Positions 11,022-19,619 of a DNA stretch of 64,000 bases are shown in pieces. Below the pieces are notes generated by a model, which was given only the letters and a program-made list of their open reading frames with translations, was not told the origin of the DNA and searched no databases. This stretch comes from Skermania piniformis (lineage in GTDB: Bacteria; Actinomycetota; Actinomycetes; Mycobacteriales; Mycobacteriaceae): NCBI RefSeq assembly GCF_019285775.1, contig NZ_CP079105.1, positions 3,162,001 through 3,226,000 of the forward strand. The letters are read 5' to 3'. How positions within the stretch are numbered: position 1 is the stretch's first letter; the number at the start of each line of letters is the position of its first letter. A program made the position numbers and the translations under genes.

Positions 11022-12659
11022 TCAGTTTCCGGCGGCCCGAGCGCGGGTCGCGTTCACGTACACATTGGCGATCTCGGCCGGGTTGCGGGTGATGTAGCTG
11101 GTGCCGTCGGTCGCGCTCGCGATCTGCTGCAATACGCCCGCGTCGGCATCCTCGGTGATGCCGATGGCAATCACTTTCACCGGCTTCGACGGGTCCTGCT
11201 CGCGCCGAAAGGTGTCCAGCAGTTCCGGCAGCGTGATCGAGTTCGCATCCTGATTGGCGCCGTCGGTGACCAGCACCACCACGTTCGACGCCCGCGGATC
11301 CCAGCCGTCTTTCAGCCGGCGCCACGCCGCCAGGACCGAGTCGTACAGGCCCGTTCCCCGGTCCGAGACCAGATTCGGCAGCGTGTGGTTGGCCACTTGC
11401 AGCTGCTCACGCTGCGTGGTTCCGTCGACCGACGCATCCAGTCTGCGGACCGGTACCAGCTCCCGCCAGTCCTGGCCGATCCCGTCCAGATCGGTGGAGA
11501 ACGCCCAGAGACCGAGCTGCGCGTTGGCCGGGAACAACGCGAGTCCGCGATCGCCGGCCTGCACCGTGAGGTCGATCCGGCTCCCGCCACCGGCGTCGGC
11601 GGCCATCGACCCGGATACGTCGACGACGAAGATGCCGCGGCTGGGCAAGGCAACAGCCGCATAGCCGCGCAAGGTTGTCTCCAGCAGAGCCGGGTCGACC
11701 GCACCGAGCAGGTTCACCTGCCCGACACCACGCCCGTCGGCGAGCGGGGACCGGTCCGGCGTCCGCAAGCCCGCCTCGGCCAGCGCGGCACGACCGTCGT
11801 CACCGGCCAGCGCCGCAGCCAGCGCCGCAGCCACCGGTTTCGCCGCATCGTGATTCGGGCCGGCCGGCTCGGTCACGGCGATCGGATAGTCGAGTGCGAC
11901 CGTACCGGTTGCCGGGACCACGCCGACCAGGCCGGCATCCGGCACTCCCCGCAGGTATTGCACCAGCTGCTGCTCCGATGCGACCGTGAGCCCACCACGA
12001 CTCTGGACCTCGGCCAGTCGCCGGTCGAGCGCCGCCGCATCCGGATTCGCAGCCTGCGCCTGCGCAAGTGGAATCAGCGCCGCGGACAACCGGTCCGGCG
12101 TGTTCTTACCCAGTTCCAGCTCGGCCAGGGCCCCGACGATCGGGCCGACCGAAGCGCTCTCGCTGAGCGGATCACCGAGTGCCATGCCCGGCGTCTGCAA
12201 CGTGTCTTGCCAGGTCGGCAGCGTCGGTCGGTCCTTGTCCCGAGCCACGACGACGACCGGCGACGTCGCCACCGACTGGTTGGCGACGTCGATCAGCTGG
12301 CCGGAATGCCGACCCGCCGAGGTCACCCACACGCTGGAGTCCGGAATCCACAGCGCCGGTGCGCCCGGGCGATCCAGCGCGGTCGCCACCACCGCGGACG
12401 GGGTGGAACTCACCTGCAGCGCCGCGCAACCCAGATCCTCGACCGGGGTCCGGTCGATCACCTTCGCCACCGCCGGCTCGATACTCGGGTCTACTGCCAG
12501 CGAATAGGTCCGAACCTCGGAACATCCGCTGGTGATGCGATAAGTGGCATAGAGGCCGCCACCGACCAGCAGCACCAACGCCGCCCCGAGCAAGGCCAGC
12601 TTCAGCCACGCCGGTCGGTCCTTGGCCCGCAGCAGCGTGCCGCCGTGCCCGTAGCGCAT
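11022..12659 (-). CDS. Membrane-anchored substrate-binding and von Willebrand factor A domain protein
   Basis: Residues 18-42 form one membrane segment. The next ~280 residues look like a periplasmic-binding-type domain (SSVWVTSAGR, SPVVVVARDKDR, YPIAVTEP). The C-terminal ~200 residues are a VWA domain with an intact MIDAS metal site: DVSGSM, a conserved Thr in DRGTGLYDS, and VLVTDGANQD. Such two-domain proteins occur in actinobacteria, sometimes annotated as chloride-channel-like, but a transport role is not shown. It stands alone, convergent with the binding-protein gene, with a 211 bp upstream region. Function unknown. Confidence 0.82.
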   Translation of the reverse strand: MRYGHGGTLLRAKDRPAWLKLALLGAALVLLVGGGLYATYRITSGCSEVRTYSLAVDPSIEPAVAKVIDRTPVEDLGCAALQVSSTPSAVVATALDRPGAPALWIPDSSVWVTSAGRHSGQLIDVANQSVATSPVVVVARDKDRPTLPTWQDTLQTPGMALGDPLSESASVGPIVGALAELELGKNTPDRLSAALIPLAQAQAANPDAAALDRRLAEVQSRGGLTVASEQQLVQYLRGVPDAGLVGVVPATGTVALDYPIAVTEPAGPNHDAAKPVAAALAAALAGDDGRAALAEAGLRTPDRSPLADGRGVGQVNLLGAVDPALLETTLRGYAAVALPSRGIFVVDVSGSMAADAGGGSRIDLTVQAGDRGLALFPANAQLGLWAFSTDLDGIGQDWRELVPVRRLDASVDGTTQREQLQVANHTLPNLVSDRGTGLYDSVLAAWRRLKDGWDPRASNVVVLVTDGANQDANSITLPELLDTFRREQDPSKPVKVIAIGITEDADAGVLQQIASATDGTSYITRNPAEIANVYVNATRARAAGN

Positions 12660-12870
12660 TTCGGTCCTCTCCGGCCGACGCCGAACGTGCCCGAGAACAC
12701 ATCACGTCGACCACACAGACGAAGTGCGCAGATCGTACCCGGGGTGTTGCGACACGTCGACACCGGCAGCGTCACACCCGGCATAAACACTGCTCTACGA
12801 ACCAAAGGTACGATAACTATAAATTAACTGCTGCTAGGTACAGCCCGTCTGGCAGGCTTTGTAGGCACGA
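12660..12870. other. Intergenic region with an AT-rich island
   Basis: Between the lipase end and the VWA gene start. Around 12807-12828 lies the AT-richest stretch of the first 25 kb (TAACTATAAATTAA on the plus strand). It probably holds the VWA-gene promoter, but I cannot assign a hexamer pair with confidence. Confidence 0.35.
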
Positions 12871-14070
12871 TCAGCGACTCGGGCAGGTGGTGCTCGCCAC
12901 GACCCCATCGAATCGATCGGCGACCCAGTCGACGGCAACGGGAACATCCCGCGGATCGGCGTGCAGGCCGTCCGGTCGGCTTCGCAGCTCGATCACGTCG
13001 CCCAGCGCGCAGGCGCGCTCGACCGCGGCCCGGGTCCATTCCGGACGCACGATGTTGTCCCGCTCGTCGATCAACACCAGCATCGGACCGCCCGCGGGTC
13101 GCTTCGGCAGGGCTCGGTCCCGCAACCACGTCCCGATCCGCGCCCGGTCTTGCGGGGTACGCGGCTCGCTGTCGGCCGGGCGGAGGCCCAACGCTATATC
13201 GATCTTGTTTGCGGCCGCCGGTGTCGTGCAGCTCACCAGGGCTTCGCGCTGGGCGGACAGCGCGCCGTGCAGATAAGCGTCCGGGTCCAGTTCGGGGTGC
13301 GATACCGCCAGCCCCGACACGATCAGCGGAAGAAACATCTGCTGCGGCACGCTGAGTACCGTGCCCGGTTCGGCGACCGGCGAGACGTCGGCGGCCGGCG
13401 ACAGGTTGGCCGCGCCGACGAAGTCGAGCCCGGCCGCATACCCCGGCGCCAGCTCCGCCGCCGACCACGACGCCTGTCCGCCTTGTGACTCACCGAGCGC
13501 AGCCCAGCGATTCGAGGTCTCCGGTACCGCAGCCTGTGCTGCGCGGACGATATCGATCAGGTTGTAGCCGGCCGTATCCGGCTCGAGATACGGGTGCGGG
13601 CGGCCGTTCCCGAGCCCGTCGAGGTCGCTGACCGCCACCAGATAACCGCGCTCGAGCAGCGGAATCACCAGATCGATCGACCCGAGCAGGTTCGGGTATC
13701 GGGACGGTGCGCAGTCGTCGGTACCGCCGGTGGTGCCGTGGCCCACCGTGACCACCGACCGACCACCCGCCGGCGCCGGCCCGGCCGGGACGAAGACGAT
13801 GCCGGTCACCTCTGCCGGCGAACCGTCCACCCCGGACGTGGAGCGGTACCGCAGGCGCAGCGCGGTCGCACCGAGCGCGGCGACCCGGCGATCCACGTCG
13901 GCGACCGGCTCGGCGGCGACCAGCGTTCCGTGCTCGGGTGCGGCCACCGGTGGACCGGCAGTGCTGACGACCACCGAGTCGGACCGATCGGCCGGCGCCT
14001 CGGTATCAGCGGTGCACGCCGAGACGACGGCGATCAGCAGAACGACACCGAGCCGGGCCGGGCGCAACAA
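12871..14070 (-). CDS. Secreted LIP-family lipase/esterase, predicted lipoprotein
   Basis: Alpha/beta-hydrolase of the secretory lipase (LIP) family. Nucleophile Ser in GESQGG (about residue 194), acid in VLIDERDN and catalytic His in DGLHAD near the C-terminus. VVSAC at residues 15-19 is a good lipobox. The start is TTG at 14070, 6 nt after the stop of the upstream small gene; no ATG or GTG exists between that stop and the signal peptide. The two genes probably form an operon. The substrate is unknown. Confidence 0.85.
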   Translation of the reverse strand: MLRPARLGVVLLIAVVSACTADTEAPADRSDSVVVSTAGPPVAAPEHGTLVAAEPVADVDRRVAALGATALRLRYRSTSGVDGSPAEVTGIVFVPAGPAPAGGRSVVTVGHGTTGGTDDCAPSRYPNLLGSIDLVIPLLERGYLVAVSDLDGLGNGRPHPYLEPDTAGYNLIDIVRAAQAAVPETSNRWAALGESQGGQASWSAAELAPGYAAGLDFVGAANLSPAADVSPVAEPGTVLSVPQQMFLPLIVSGLAVSHPELDPDAYLHGALSAQREALVSCTTPAAANKIDIALGLRPADSEPRTPQDRARIGTWLRDRALPKRPAGGPMLVLIDERDNIVRPEWTRAAVERACALGDVIELRSRPDGLHADPRDVPVAVDWVADRFDGVVASTTCPSR

Positions 14071-14076
14071 TGTGAT

Positions 14077-14361
14077 CTAGGACGCAGGTGGTGCCGGCTC
14101 GGCGGACGCTGCCGGCTCGGACTTCGCCGCCGATTCGGCGGACCCTGCCGGCTCGGCCGGCGCAGCTGATTCGGCGGGCGCAGCCGGCCGGTCGACCGCG
14201 CGCTTGGCCGCGTCCTGGGCCTTGTCGATCTGTCCCGAGTACTTGCCGCCGGTCTTCTGATCGACGAGATTGCCGGCCTTGTCGATCGCTTGGTCGACCT
14301 GGTCCTTGTGCTGCTCGGCCAGGTTCCGGGCCTTGCCCACGAGGTCACCCAATCCGCTCAT
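14077..14361 (-). CDS. Rv0909-like small protein (annotated antitoxin family), no toxin partner
   Basis: 94 residues. The N-terminal ~55 (LGDLVGKARNLAEQHKDQV, then KTGGKYSGQIDKAQD) match the Rv0909 family, usually called an antitoxin beside an Rv0910-type START-domain toxin. The C-terminal 40 residues are low-complexity Ala/Pro/Glu/Ser. ATG 14361 follows an AGGAG five nt upstream. No Rv0910-like gene is present here; the neighbours are a lipase and a beta-lactamase-fold gene, so a toxin-antitoxin role is doubtful. Confidence 0.72.
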   Translation of the reverse strand: MSGLGDLVGKARNLAEQHKDQVDQAIDKAGNLVDQKTGGKYSGQIDKAQDAAKRAVDRPAAPAESAAPAEPAGSAESAAKSEPAASAEPAPPAS

Positions 14362-14391
14362 CGCCACTCCTGTCGTCGATCACGGCCCGAG

Positions 14392-15540
14392 TCATCCGAC
14401 TCGACGCCACCATTGCTCCGACTCGGTCGGTCGAAGCAGGTCCACTCGCTGCCCGGGAAGCGGCAACGTCAGTTCGGTACCAGCCGCCGCCGCGGCCGCC
14501 ACCAGCCGTTCGACCGGCTCGGCCCACGAATGCAACGCCAAGTCGAACGTTGCCCAATGGATCGGCACCAGCGTCCCGTGTCCCGGATCGCCCTGGTTCA
14601 GGTCGGCGTGGGCTTGCACCGCTTCCTCGGGATTCATATGGATATCCGGCCACTGCGCGCCGTAGGCCCCGATCGGCAGCAACGTGAAATCGAACGGGCC
14701 GTAGGTGGCGCCGATATCGGCGAACGCCTTGGTGTAGCCGGTATCGCCGCCGAAGAACACCCGGTGTTCCGGTCCGGCGAACGTCCAGGACGCCCAGAGC
14801 GTGGTATTCCGGAGCAAACCGCGGCCGGAAAAGTGCCGTGCCTCGGTACAGCTGATCGCGACGCCGGCCACGGTGGTGGACGATCCCCAGTCCAGCTCGA
14901 CGATGCGGTCGTCGGGAACCCCCCACCCACGCAGGTGGGCGCCGATCCCGAGCGGCACGACGAACGGCATGCGCTGCTGCTCGGCCAGGGCACAGATGGT
15001 CGGCTTGTCCAGATGGTCGTAGTGATCGTGCGAGATCACCACCGCATCGAGCGACGGCACCGAGTCCAACGGCGCCGGAACCGGGTGCAACCGGGCCGGG
15101 CCGATCAAGCTGGACGGCGACACCCGCCGGCTCCATACCGGATCCACCAGGATCCGGCGGCCGTCCAGCTCGACCAGCACGCTGGCGTGCCCGTACCAGG
15201 TTGCGGCCAATGCTCCCGCCTCGGCCGGCACCACCGGGGTAGCCAGCGGCACCGGGCCTTTCGGCCGGCCGATGGAACCGCGGGTGAGCATGGCGCCGAT
15301 CAGGCCCGGCGCCGAACCCGGCGCCAGTTGCGCACTCGGCTCGGTGTTGTGGAACCGGCGATCCCGGTAGTTCACCGCGCTGGCGGCGTAGGGCTGGATC
15401 GCGGACACGGATGCGCCGATCGCGGACGGGACTTCCCACGCTGCACGGAACAGCCAGGCCAGCCCGGCCGCACCGGAGGCAACAGCGATCGCGCGACCGG
15501 CCGTGGCGGCAATCGAGGCGATCGAAGGTCGGAGATTCAC
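14392..15540 (-). CDS. Metallo-beta-lactamase-fold hydrolase (Rv0906/NAPE-PLD-like)
   Basis: The 382-residue protein has a hydrophobic N-terminus (about 5-30) and a metallo-beta-lactamase core with HDHYDHLD, the ligand His of ARHFSGRG, Asp in FFGGDTGY and the distal His in VPIHWATF. This subgroup resembles N-acyl-phosphatidylethanolamine phospholipase D and M. tuberculosis Rv0906. GTG 15540 is chosen, giving a 40 bp gap to echA6; a longer frame would overlap that gene by 68 bp. A TATCGT hexamer 7 nt upstream supports it. Specific substrate unknown. Confidence 0.85.
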   Translation of the reverse strand: MNLRPSIASIAATAGRAIAVASGAAGLAWLFRAAWEVPSAIGASVSAIQPYAASAVNYRDRRFHNTEPSAQLAPGSAPGLIGAMLTRGSIGRPKGPVPLATPVVPAEAGALAATWYGHASVLVELDGRRILVDPVWSRRVSPSSLIGPARLHPVPAPLDSVPSLDAVVISHDHYDHLDKPTICALAEQQRMPFVVPLGIGAHLRGWGVPDDRIVELDWGSSTTVAGVAISCTEARHFSGRGLLRNTTLWASWTFAGPEHRVFFGGDTGYTKAFADIGATYGPFDFTLLPIGAYGAQWPDIHMNPEEAVQAHADLNQGDPGHGTLVPIHWATFDLALHSWAEPVERLVAAAAAAGTELTLPLPGQRVDLLRPTESEQWWRRVG

Positions 15541-15547
15541 CGCACCC

Positions 15548-15553
15548 ACGATA
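15548..15553 (-). promoter_or_regulatory. -10 element of the Rv0906-like gene (leaderless arrangement)
   Basis: TATCGT ends 7 nt before GTG 15540. It decides the start over the in-frame upstream alternatives. Confidence 0.5.
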
Positions 15554-15580
15554 CGTGGACGCTGCGACGGTGCCGGGATC

Positions 15581-16330
15581 TCATCGACCGGTGAATCGTG
15601 GTTGCCGGCGTTCGGCCCGAGCTTGCTGCGCCTCCTGCGCGTCGGCACTCCGCCAGGCCCGCAGCAACCCGTCCCACTGCTCCGGCGAGTCGGGCACGCG
15701 GGTGCCGTCGTCGTTGAGCGTGAGCTTCAGATGTTGCAGCGACAACGGCGCGAGTGCAGCGATCTCCTGCGCCCAGCGTTGCGCGTCGGCGAGCGTACCG
15801 AGCTGGTTGGCGAAGCCGCACGCGAGCGCATCCGACGCCGGCAGTTGTTGGATGCCGAGCAACATCCCACGCGCCCGGCTGGGCCCCACCATCGCGCACA
15901 ATCGGTGCACCGTCCACCTGTCCACGGTGATTCCGATTCGGGCTGCCGGGATCTGGAAGTAGGCCTCCGGCATGACAACTCGTAGGTCGGCGGCGATCGC
16001 CAGCTGGGTTCCGGCGCCGATCGCCGGTCCGTTGATCGCGGCGATCACCGGCAGCGGGATCGAGTCGATGGTGTGCATCAGCCGGAACAGCCGTTCGGTG
16101 AACCGTTCCGAGAACACCTCGGTGAGGTCGGCGCCGGCGCAGAAGGCACCGCCGGTGCCGGTCAGCACCACGGCCCGGGCGGTCGACTCCGCGGCCCCCT
16201 CCAGCGCCTCCTGCATTGCGGCGATCAGACTGTCGTCCAGTGCATTCCGCTGTTTCGGCCGATGCAGCGTGAGGGTCACCACATCGCCGTCACGGACGCT
16301 GCGCAGAACCATGCCGGTGTCCTCGGTCAT
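15581..16330 (-). CDS. echA6: EchA6-like crotonase-fold protein lacking both hydratase glutamates
   Basis: 249-residue enoyl-CoA hydratase/isomerase-fold protein. The oxyanion-hole segments are present (GAFCAGADLT and GPAIGAG). Aligned by eye to rat crotonase, the two catalytic glutamates (144, 164) fall at Gln109 and Ala129, so ordinary hydration is unlikely. M. tuberculosis EchA6 (Rv0905) is likewise non-hydratase and has been described as a fatty acyl-CoA carrier to FAS-II; the middle of this protein resembles it closely. Start ATG 16330 overlaps the stop of a small upstream ORF (ATGA). Rv0906- and Rv0909-like neighbours also match the Rv0905-Rv0909 region. Confidence 0.85.
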   Translation of the reverse strand: MTEDTGMVLRSVRDGDVVTLTLHRPKQRNALDDSLIAAMQEALEGAAESTARAVVLTGTGGAFCAGADLTEVFSERFTERLFRLMHTIDSIPLPVIAAINGPAIGAGTQLAIAADLRVVMPEAYFQIPAARIGITVDRWTVHRLCAMVGPSRARGMLLGIQQLPASDALACGFANQLGTLADAQRWAQEIAALAPLSLQHLKLTLNDDGTRVPDSPEQWDGLLRAWRSADAQEAQQARAERRQPRFTGR

Positions 16331-16491
16331 GCTGCCACCGTCGCTGCGGTCGACGGCCGGGTGGCCGGGGCGATGCTGCGACAGCCGGTTTCCGGCGCAA
16401 TCCGGACCGCTTCTCGCGCCTGTTCATCGGGAACCTGCCGAACCCCGGACCCCAGGGTTCGAACTCGGGATACATAGCCCGCCGTCGTCAT
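16327..16491 (-). CDS. Small ORF (54 aa) coupled to echA6
   Basis: Encodes a 54-residue basic, Ala/Thr-rich peptide that I do not recognise. Support for translation: a purine-rich GGAGGGAAGG before ATG 16491, an ATGA overlap with echA6, and a TAGACT hexamer at 16533-16538 giving a short leader. There is no signal peptide and no cysteine pair. It could be a leader peptide or a non-functional frame. Confidence 0.4.
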   Translation of the reverse strand: MTTAGYVSRVRTLGSGVRQVPDEQAREAVRIAPETGCRSIAPATRPSTAATVAA

Positions 16492-16532
16492 CGCGACCTT
16501 CCCTCCACCGCCACCTTGATCGATCGCGGCCG

Positions 16533-16538
16533 AGTCTA
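16533..16538 (-). promoter_or_regulatory. Candidate -10 element of the small ORF-echA6 unit
   Basis: TAGACT on the minus strand, about 41 nt before ATG 16491. Confidence 0.4.
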
Positions 16539-16585
16539 CTGAGCGGTAACCAGCAGCCGCACCGAACTCAACCCCACCTCGAGCG

Positions 16586-17788
16586 CTAGCCGACGACTCC
16601 CGCTGCCCGGGCCGCCGTCGCGACCGCCTCGGCAACAGCAGGCGCCACCCGCGGATCGAGGGGCGACGGAACGATCTTGTCCACTGCCAGTTCGTCGCGC
16701 GCGACGTCCAGAATGGCCTCCGCGGCAGCGATCTTCATCCCCTCGGTGATCCGGCGGGCGCCGGCATCCAGTGCACCTTTGAACACGCCGGGGAACGCCA
16801 ACACGTTGTTGATCTGGTTCGGGAAGTCCGAACGTCCGGTCGCCACGATCGCCGCGTACTTGTGCGCGACCTCGGGCCGGATCTCCGGATCCGGATTGGA
16901 CATGGCGAAGACGATCGCGTCCGGCGCCATCGTCGCGATCAACTCTTCCGCAATCACGCCCGCCGACAGCCCGATGAACACATCCGCGCCGGCCAGCGCC
17001 TCGGCCGCGCCGCCGACCAGGCCCCGCGGATTCGACCGCTGCGCCAGCTCGGCCTTGACCGTGTTCAGATCGGCGCGAGCTGCGCTGATGATGCCTTTGG
17101 AGTCGAGCACGGTGACGTCCGCGACGCCGGCCGCCAGCATGATGTCGGTACACGCGACGCCGGCCGCACCCGCCCCGGACACGACGACTCGAAGTCCCTC
17201 GATCGGTCGGCCCTGCACGGCCACCGCACCGTTCAACGCGGCCAGCACCACGATCGCCGTGCCGTGTTGGTCGTCGTGCATAACCGGGCAGTCCAGCGCC
17301 TCGATCACCCGCCGCTCGATCTCGAAACAGCGCGGCGCCGAGATGTCCTCCAGGTTCACCGCGCCGAAGCTGGGCCGCAGTCGGATCAGCGTCTCGACGA
17401 TCTCGTCCGGATCTTTGGTGTCGAGCACGATCGGGATCGAGTTCAGCCCGGCGAACTTCTTGAACAGCGCGGCCTTACCCTCCATCACCGGTAGCGAGGC
17501 GCGCGGCCCGATATCGCCCAAGCCCAGTACGGCCGAGCCGTCACTGACCACGGCCACCAGCCGACCGGTCCAGGTGTAGCGGTGCACCAGCGCCGGGTCG
17601 GCGGCGATCGCACGGCTCACCTGAGCCACCCCGGGGGTGTAGGCGATCGACAGGTCGCGTTGCGTCTGCAGCGGTGCGGTGAGCTCGACCGAGAGCTTGC
17701 CGCCGAGGTGACCGTCGAAAATTTCCTCGTCGGTGATCATCGCGGACGAGCTCGGGGCGGTGTGCGGCGCTTCAGTCACGCAGGACAC
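16586..17788 (-). CDS. NAD(P)-dependent malic enzyme
   Basis: Oxidatively decarboxylates malate to pyruvate. The 400-residue protein has the malic-enzyme N-terminal domain (SIAYTPGVAQVSRAI; YTWTGRLVAVVSDGSAVLGLGDIGP; metal ligands in NLEDI and DDQHGTA). The C-terminal NAD-binding domain (VVVSGAGAAGVACTDIM, about 185-200) is followed by FAMSNPDPE. Length and the absence of a phosphotransacetylase tail put it in the short bacterial type. GTG 17788 is chosen, with GGAG seven nt upstream; a second GTG lies three codons later. Confidence 0.93.
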   Translation of the reverse strand: MSCVTEAPHTAPSSSAMITDEEIFDGHLGGKLSVELTAPLQTQRDLSIAYTPGVAQVSRAIAADPALVHRYTWTGRLVAVVSDGSAVLGLGDIGPRASLPVMEGKAALFKKFAGLNSIPIVLDTKDPDEIVETLIRLRPSFGAVNLEDISAPRCFEIERRVIEALDCPVMHDDQHGTAIVVLAALNGAVAVQGRPIEGLRVVVSGAGAAGVACTDIMLAAGVADVTVLDSKGIISAARADLNTVKAELAQRSNPRGLVGGAAEALAGADVFIGLSAGVIAEELIATMAPDAIVFAMSNPDPEIRPEVAHKYAAIVATGRSDFPNQINNVLAFPGVFKGALDAGARRITEGMKIAAAEAILDVARDELAVDKIVPSPLDPRVAPAVAEAVATAARAAGVVG

Positions 17789-17868
17789 GATTTCACTCCC
17801 GCTCCGACCCGGCTCAGCCGGGTCCGGGTAGTGCACCGACGGCGCGAACACGCCCGACCCGGGCCCGG

Positions 17869-18138
17869 TCAGCCACCCCACCACTGGGTCCACAGCAGCA
17901 GCAGCGTCACCCCGAACACCGCGACGACCGGGAGCAGCGTCCGGACCCCGCTGCGACGATCCGCAATCAGCTGGCAACCGATCACCACGACGGCCGCGAT
18001 CACATGCCAGGTGATCGAGGCCCAGCCCGGGCCCGGGAACTGCCGAGCGTCGGCGACGAACGCGGTTGCCACCACCACGATCGCCAACACCACGACACCG
18101 GCCGCGACGGCACCACTCAAACCTCGGATCAGGCTCAA
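17869..18138 (-). CDS. Small membrane protein (89 aa), TTG start
   Basis: Three predicted membrane segments (about 8-28, 42-60, 67-86) and no recognised domain. It starts at TTG 18138, preceded by GGAG with 6 nt spacing and one nt after the stop of the marC-like gene. The nearby ATG at 18143 runs into a stop after two codons, so TTG is the usable start. It ends the PHP-marC-like gene cluster. Confidence 0.65.
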   Translation of the reverse strand: MSLIRGLSGAVAAGVVVLAIVVVATAFVADARQFPGPGWASITWHVIAAVVVIGCQLIADRRSGVRTLLPVVAVFGVTLLLLWTQWWGG

Positions 18139-18139
18139 G

Positions 18140-18733
18140 TCATGCTCCTTCGACGAATCCCCGGACCGAGTCGGCTACCAGCTGCACCGCGATCGCTGCG
18201 AGCAGCACGCCGGCGATCCGCGCTAGCAGGTTGATTCCGGCCACACCGAGCAGCCGGAGCAACGTCACCGAAAACCGGAGTGTCGCGAAATAGACGGCAT
18301 GAGCAGTCAGAATCGCAGCAGCGACGGTCAAGTAGGAGATCAGTCTACCGTCGGCCGCACTCAGCCAGACGATCACCGCCGCAACAGCACCGGGGATCGC
18401 CCACGCCGTCCCGCCGACGCCGTCCCGACCGGTTGGCTCGCCCGCATCCGGCCGATGCAGCAAATCCCACGCAACCAGCAACAACACCAGACCGCCGGCG
18501 CCGGCGATCGCCGGGACCGCAACGTCCAGGTAAGCCAGAATCACCTGGCCGACGACCGCGAACCCGACGATCGGGATCAACGAGACGAGCGTGGCCCGGC
18601 CGGCCACCCGCAACCGATCCGGGGCAGCCGGTCGGCCACCGGCCCGGAGCAACTCCGCCGCCGCGCCGAGCGGGGCCATGACCAGGAGCAACACGATCAA
18701 CGCGGTCCCGTACCGCATCGCATCCGGGGTCAT
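18140..18733 (-). CDS. MarC-like integral membrane protein
   Basis: 197 residues with about six hydrophobic segments spanning the length. The overall layout (GTALIVLLLVMAPLG start; ATLVSLIPIVGFAVVGQ; C-terminal RFSVTLLRLLGVAGINLLARIAGVLLAAIAVQL) resembles the MarC/UPF0056 family, whose transport role is unproven. Coupled to the PHP gene by an ATGA overlap and to the next small gene by a one-nt gap. Confidence 0.75.
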   Translation of the reverse strand: MTPDAMRYGTALIVLLLVMAPLGAAAELLRAGGRPAAPDRLRVAGRATLVSLIPIVGFAVVGQVILAYLDVAVPAIAGAGGLVLLLVAWDLLHRPDAGEPTGRDGVGGTAWAIPGAVAAVIVWLSAADGRLISYLTVAAAILTAHAVYFATLRFSVTLLRLLGVAGINLLARIAGVLLAAIAVQLVADSVRGFVEGA

Positions 18734-19581
18734 GCGATCACGGGAACCCCGGTCGCGCGGTCCACGATCCGCTCGTACTGTTCGGCCGCCGTGCGGTATT
18801 CACCGAGCCGAACGGTCTTGTTGTCGCCGTGGTAGTCCGACGAACCGGTACGGATCAAGTCGAGCTCGTCGGCCAGCTCGGTCAGCATGCCGCGATCGGC
18901 CGGCAGATGATCGGGGTGGTCGATCTCCAGCCCGCTCAGGCCTGCCCCGGCCAACCGGCGGATGTGCTCGACCGACAGCAATCGCGCCCGTCGACGAGCC
19001 CGTGGATGCGCTATCACGGCGACCCCACCGGCGGTAGCAACCATCTGTACCGCGCGGTCCAGTGGGGTGTCCGCCTTGTCGACGTAGTATCGCCCGCCGT
19101 CGGCGAGCGGTCCGGCGAACGCCTCGTCGATGCTCGACACCACCCCGGCGGTGACCAGCGCGCGAGCCAGATGCGGTCGGCCCGGCGCCGGACCGACCGT
19201 GGCGAGTATTGCGTCCGCGTCGATCGGCAGTCCGTCGGCCTGCATCTTCGCCGCCATCGCGCGAAACCGCTCGACCCGCTCCGTGCGGAGCCGGGCCCGC
19301 TCCTGGGCGAACGCCGGCGCGGTCGGATCGAACAGGTAGGCCAGCAGATGCACCGGTACCGGTCGGCCGTCCTCCCCCTCCCCGACACAGGACAGCTCCA
19401 TGCCTCGGACCAGCGCCAACCCGGCCGGACGGGCCGCCTCGGCCGCAGCCCAGCCGGCGGTGGTGTCGTGATCGGTGAGAGCAACCACATCCAGGCCTGC
19501 CGCAGCCGCCTTGCCGATCAGGTCGGCCGGATCGTCGGTCCCGTCGGACGCCGTGGAGTGGGTATGCAGATCGATGCGCAC
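18730..19581 (-). CDS. PHP-domain phosphoesterase (RNase AM / nucleoside-bisphosphate phosphatase-like)
   Basis: 283-residue PHP-domain metallohydrolase. Metal-binding motifs in order: DLHTHSTASDG (residues 4-14), LTDHDTTAG, E of GMELSC, AHPRARRR and C-terminal GSSDYHGDNK. E. coli YciV (RNase AM) of this type acts on pAp-like nucleotides and short 5' RNA ends; that role is inferred here. GTG 19581 is chosen because the PHP fold starts at residue 3. Divergent from corA (38 bp). Confidence 0.88.
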   Translation of the reverse strand: MRIDLHTHSTASDGTDDPADLIGKAAAAGLDVVALTDHDTTAGWAAAEAARPAGLALVRGMELSCVGEGEDGRPVPVHLLAYLFDPTAPAFAQERARLRTERVERFRAMAAKMQADGLPIDADAILATVGPAPGRPHLARALVTAGVVSSIDEAFAGPLADGGRYYVDKADTPLDRAVQMVATAGGVAVIAHPRARRRARLLSVEHIRRLAGAGLSGLEIDHPDHLPADRGMLTELADELDLIRTGSSDYHGDNKTVRLGEYRTAAEQYERIVDRATGVPVIA

Positions 19582-19607
19582 AGGCGACAGTCTCCCAGGC
19601 GCGGCGG

Positions 19608-19613
19608 TAGGAT
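19608..19613 (+). promoter_or_regulatory. -10 element of corA (leaderless arrangement)
   Basis: TAGGAT ends 6 nt before the corA GTG. Confidence 0.55.
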
Positions 19614-19619
19614 CGGTCG

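Noticed and set aside
16458-16485. Possible tRNA T-arm (GGTTCGAAC)
   Set aside because: The flanking five-base stems do not pair, and no acceptor stem or anticodon arm can be drawn around it; it lies inside the small ORF upstream of echA6.
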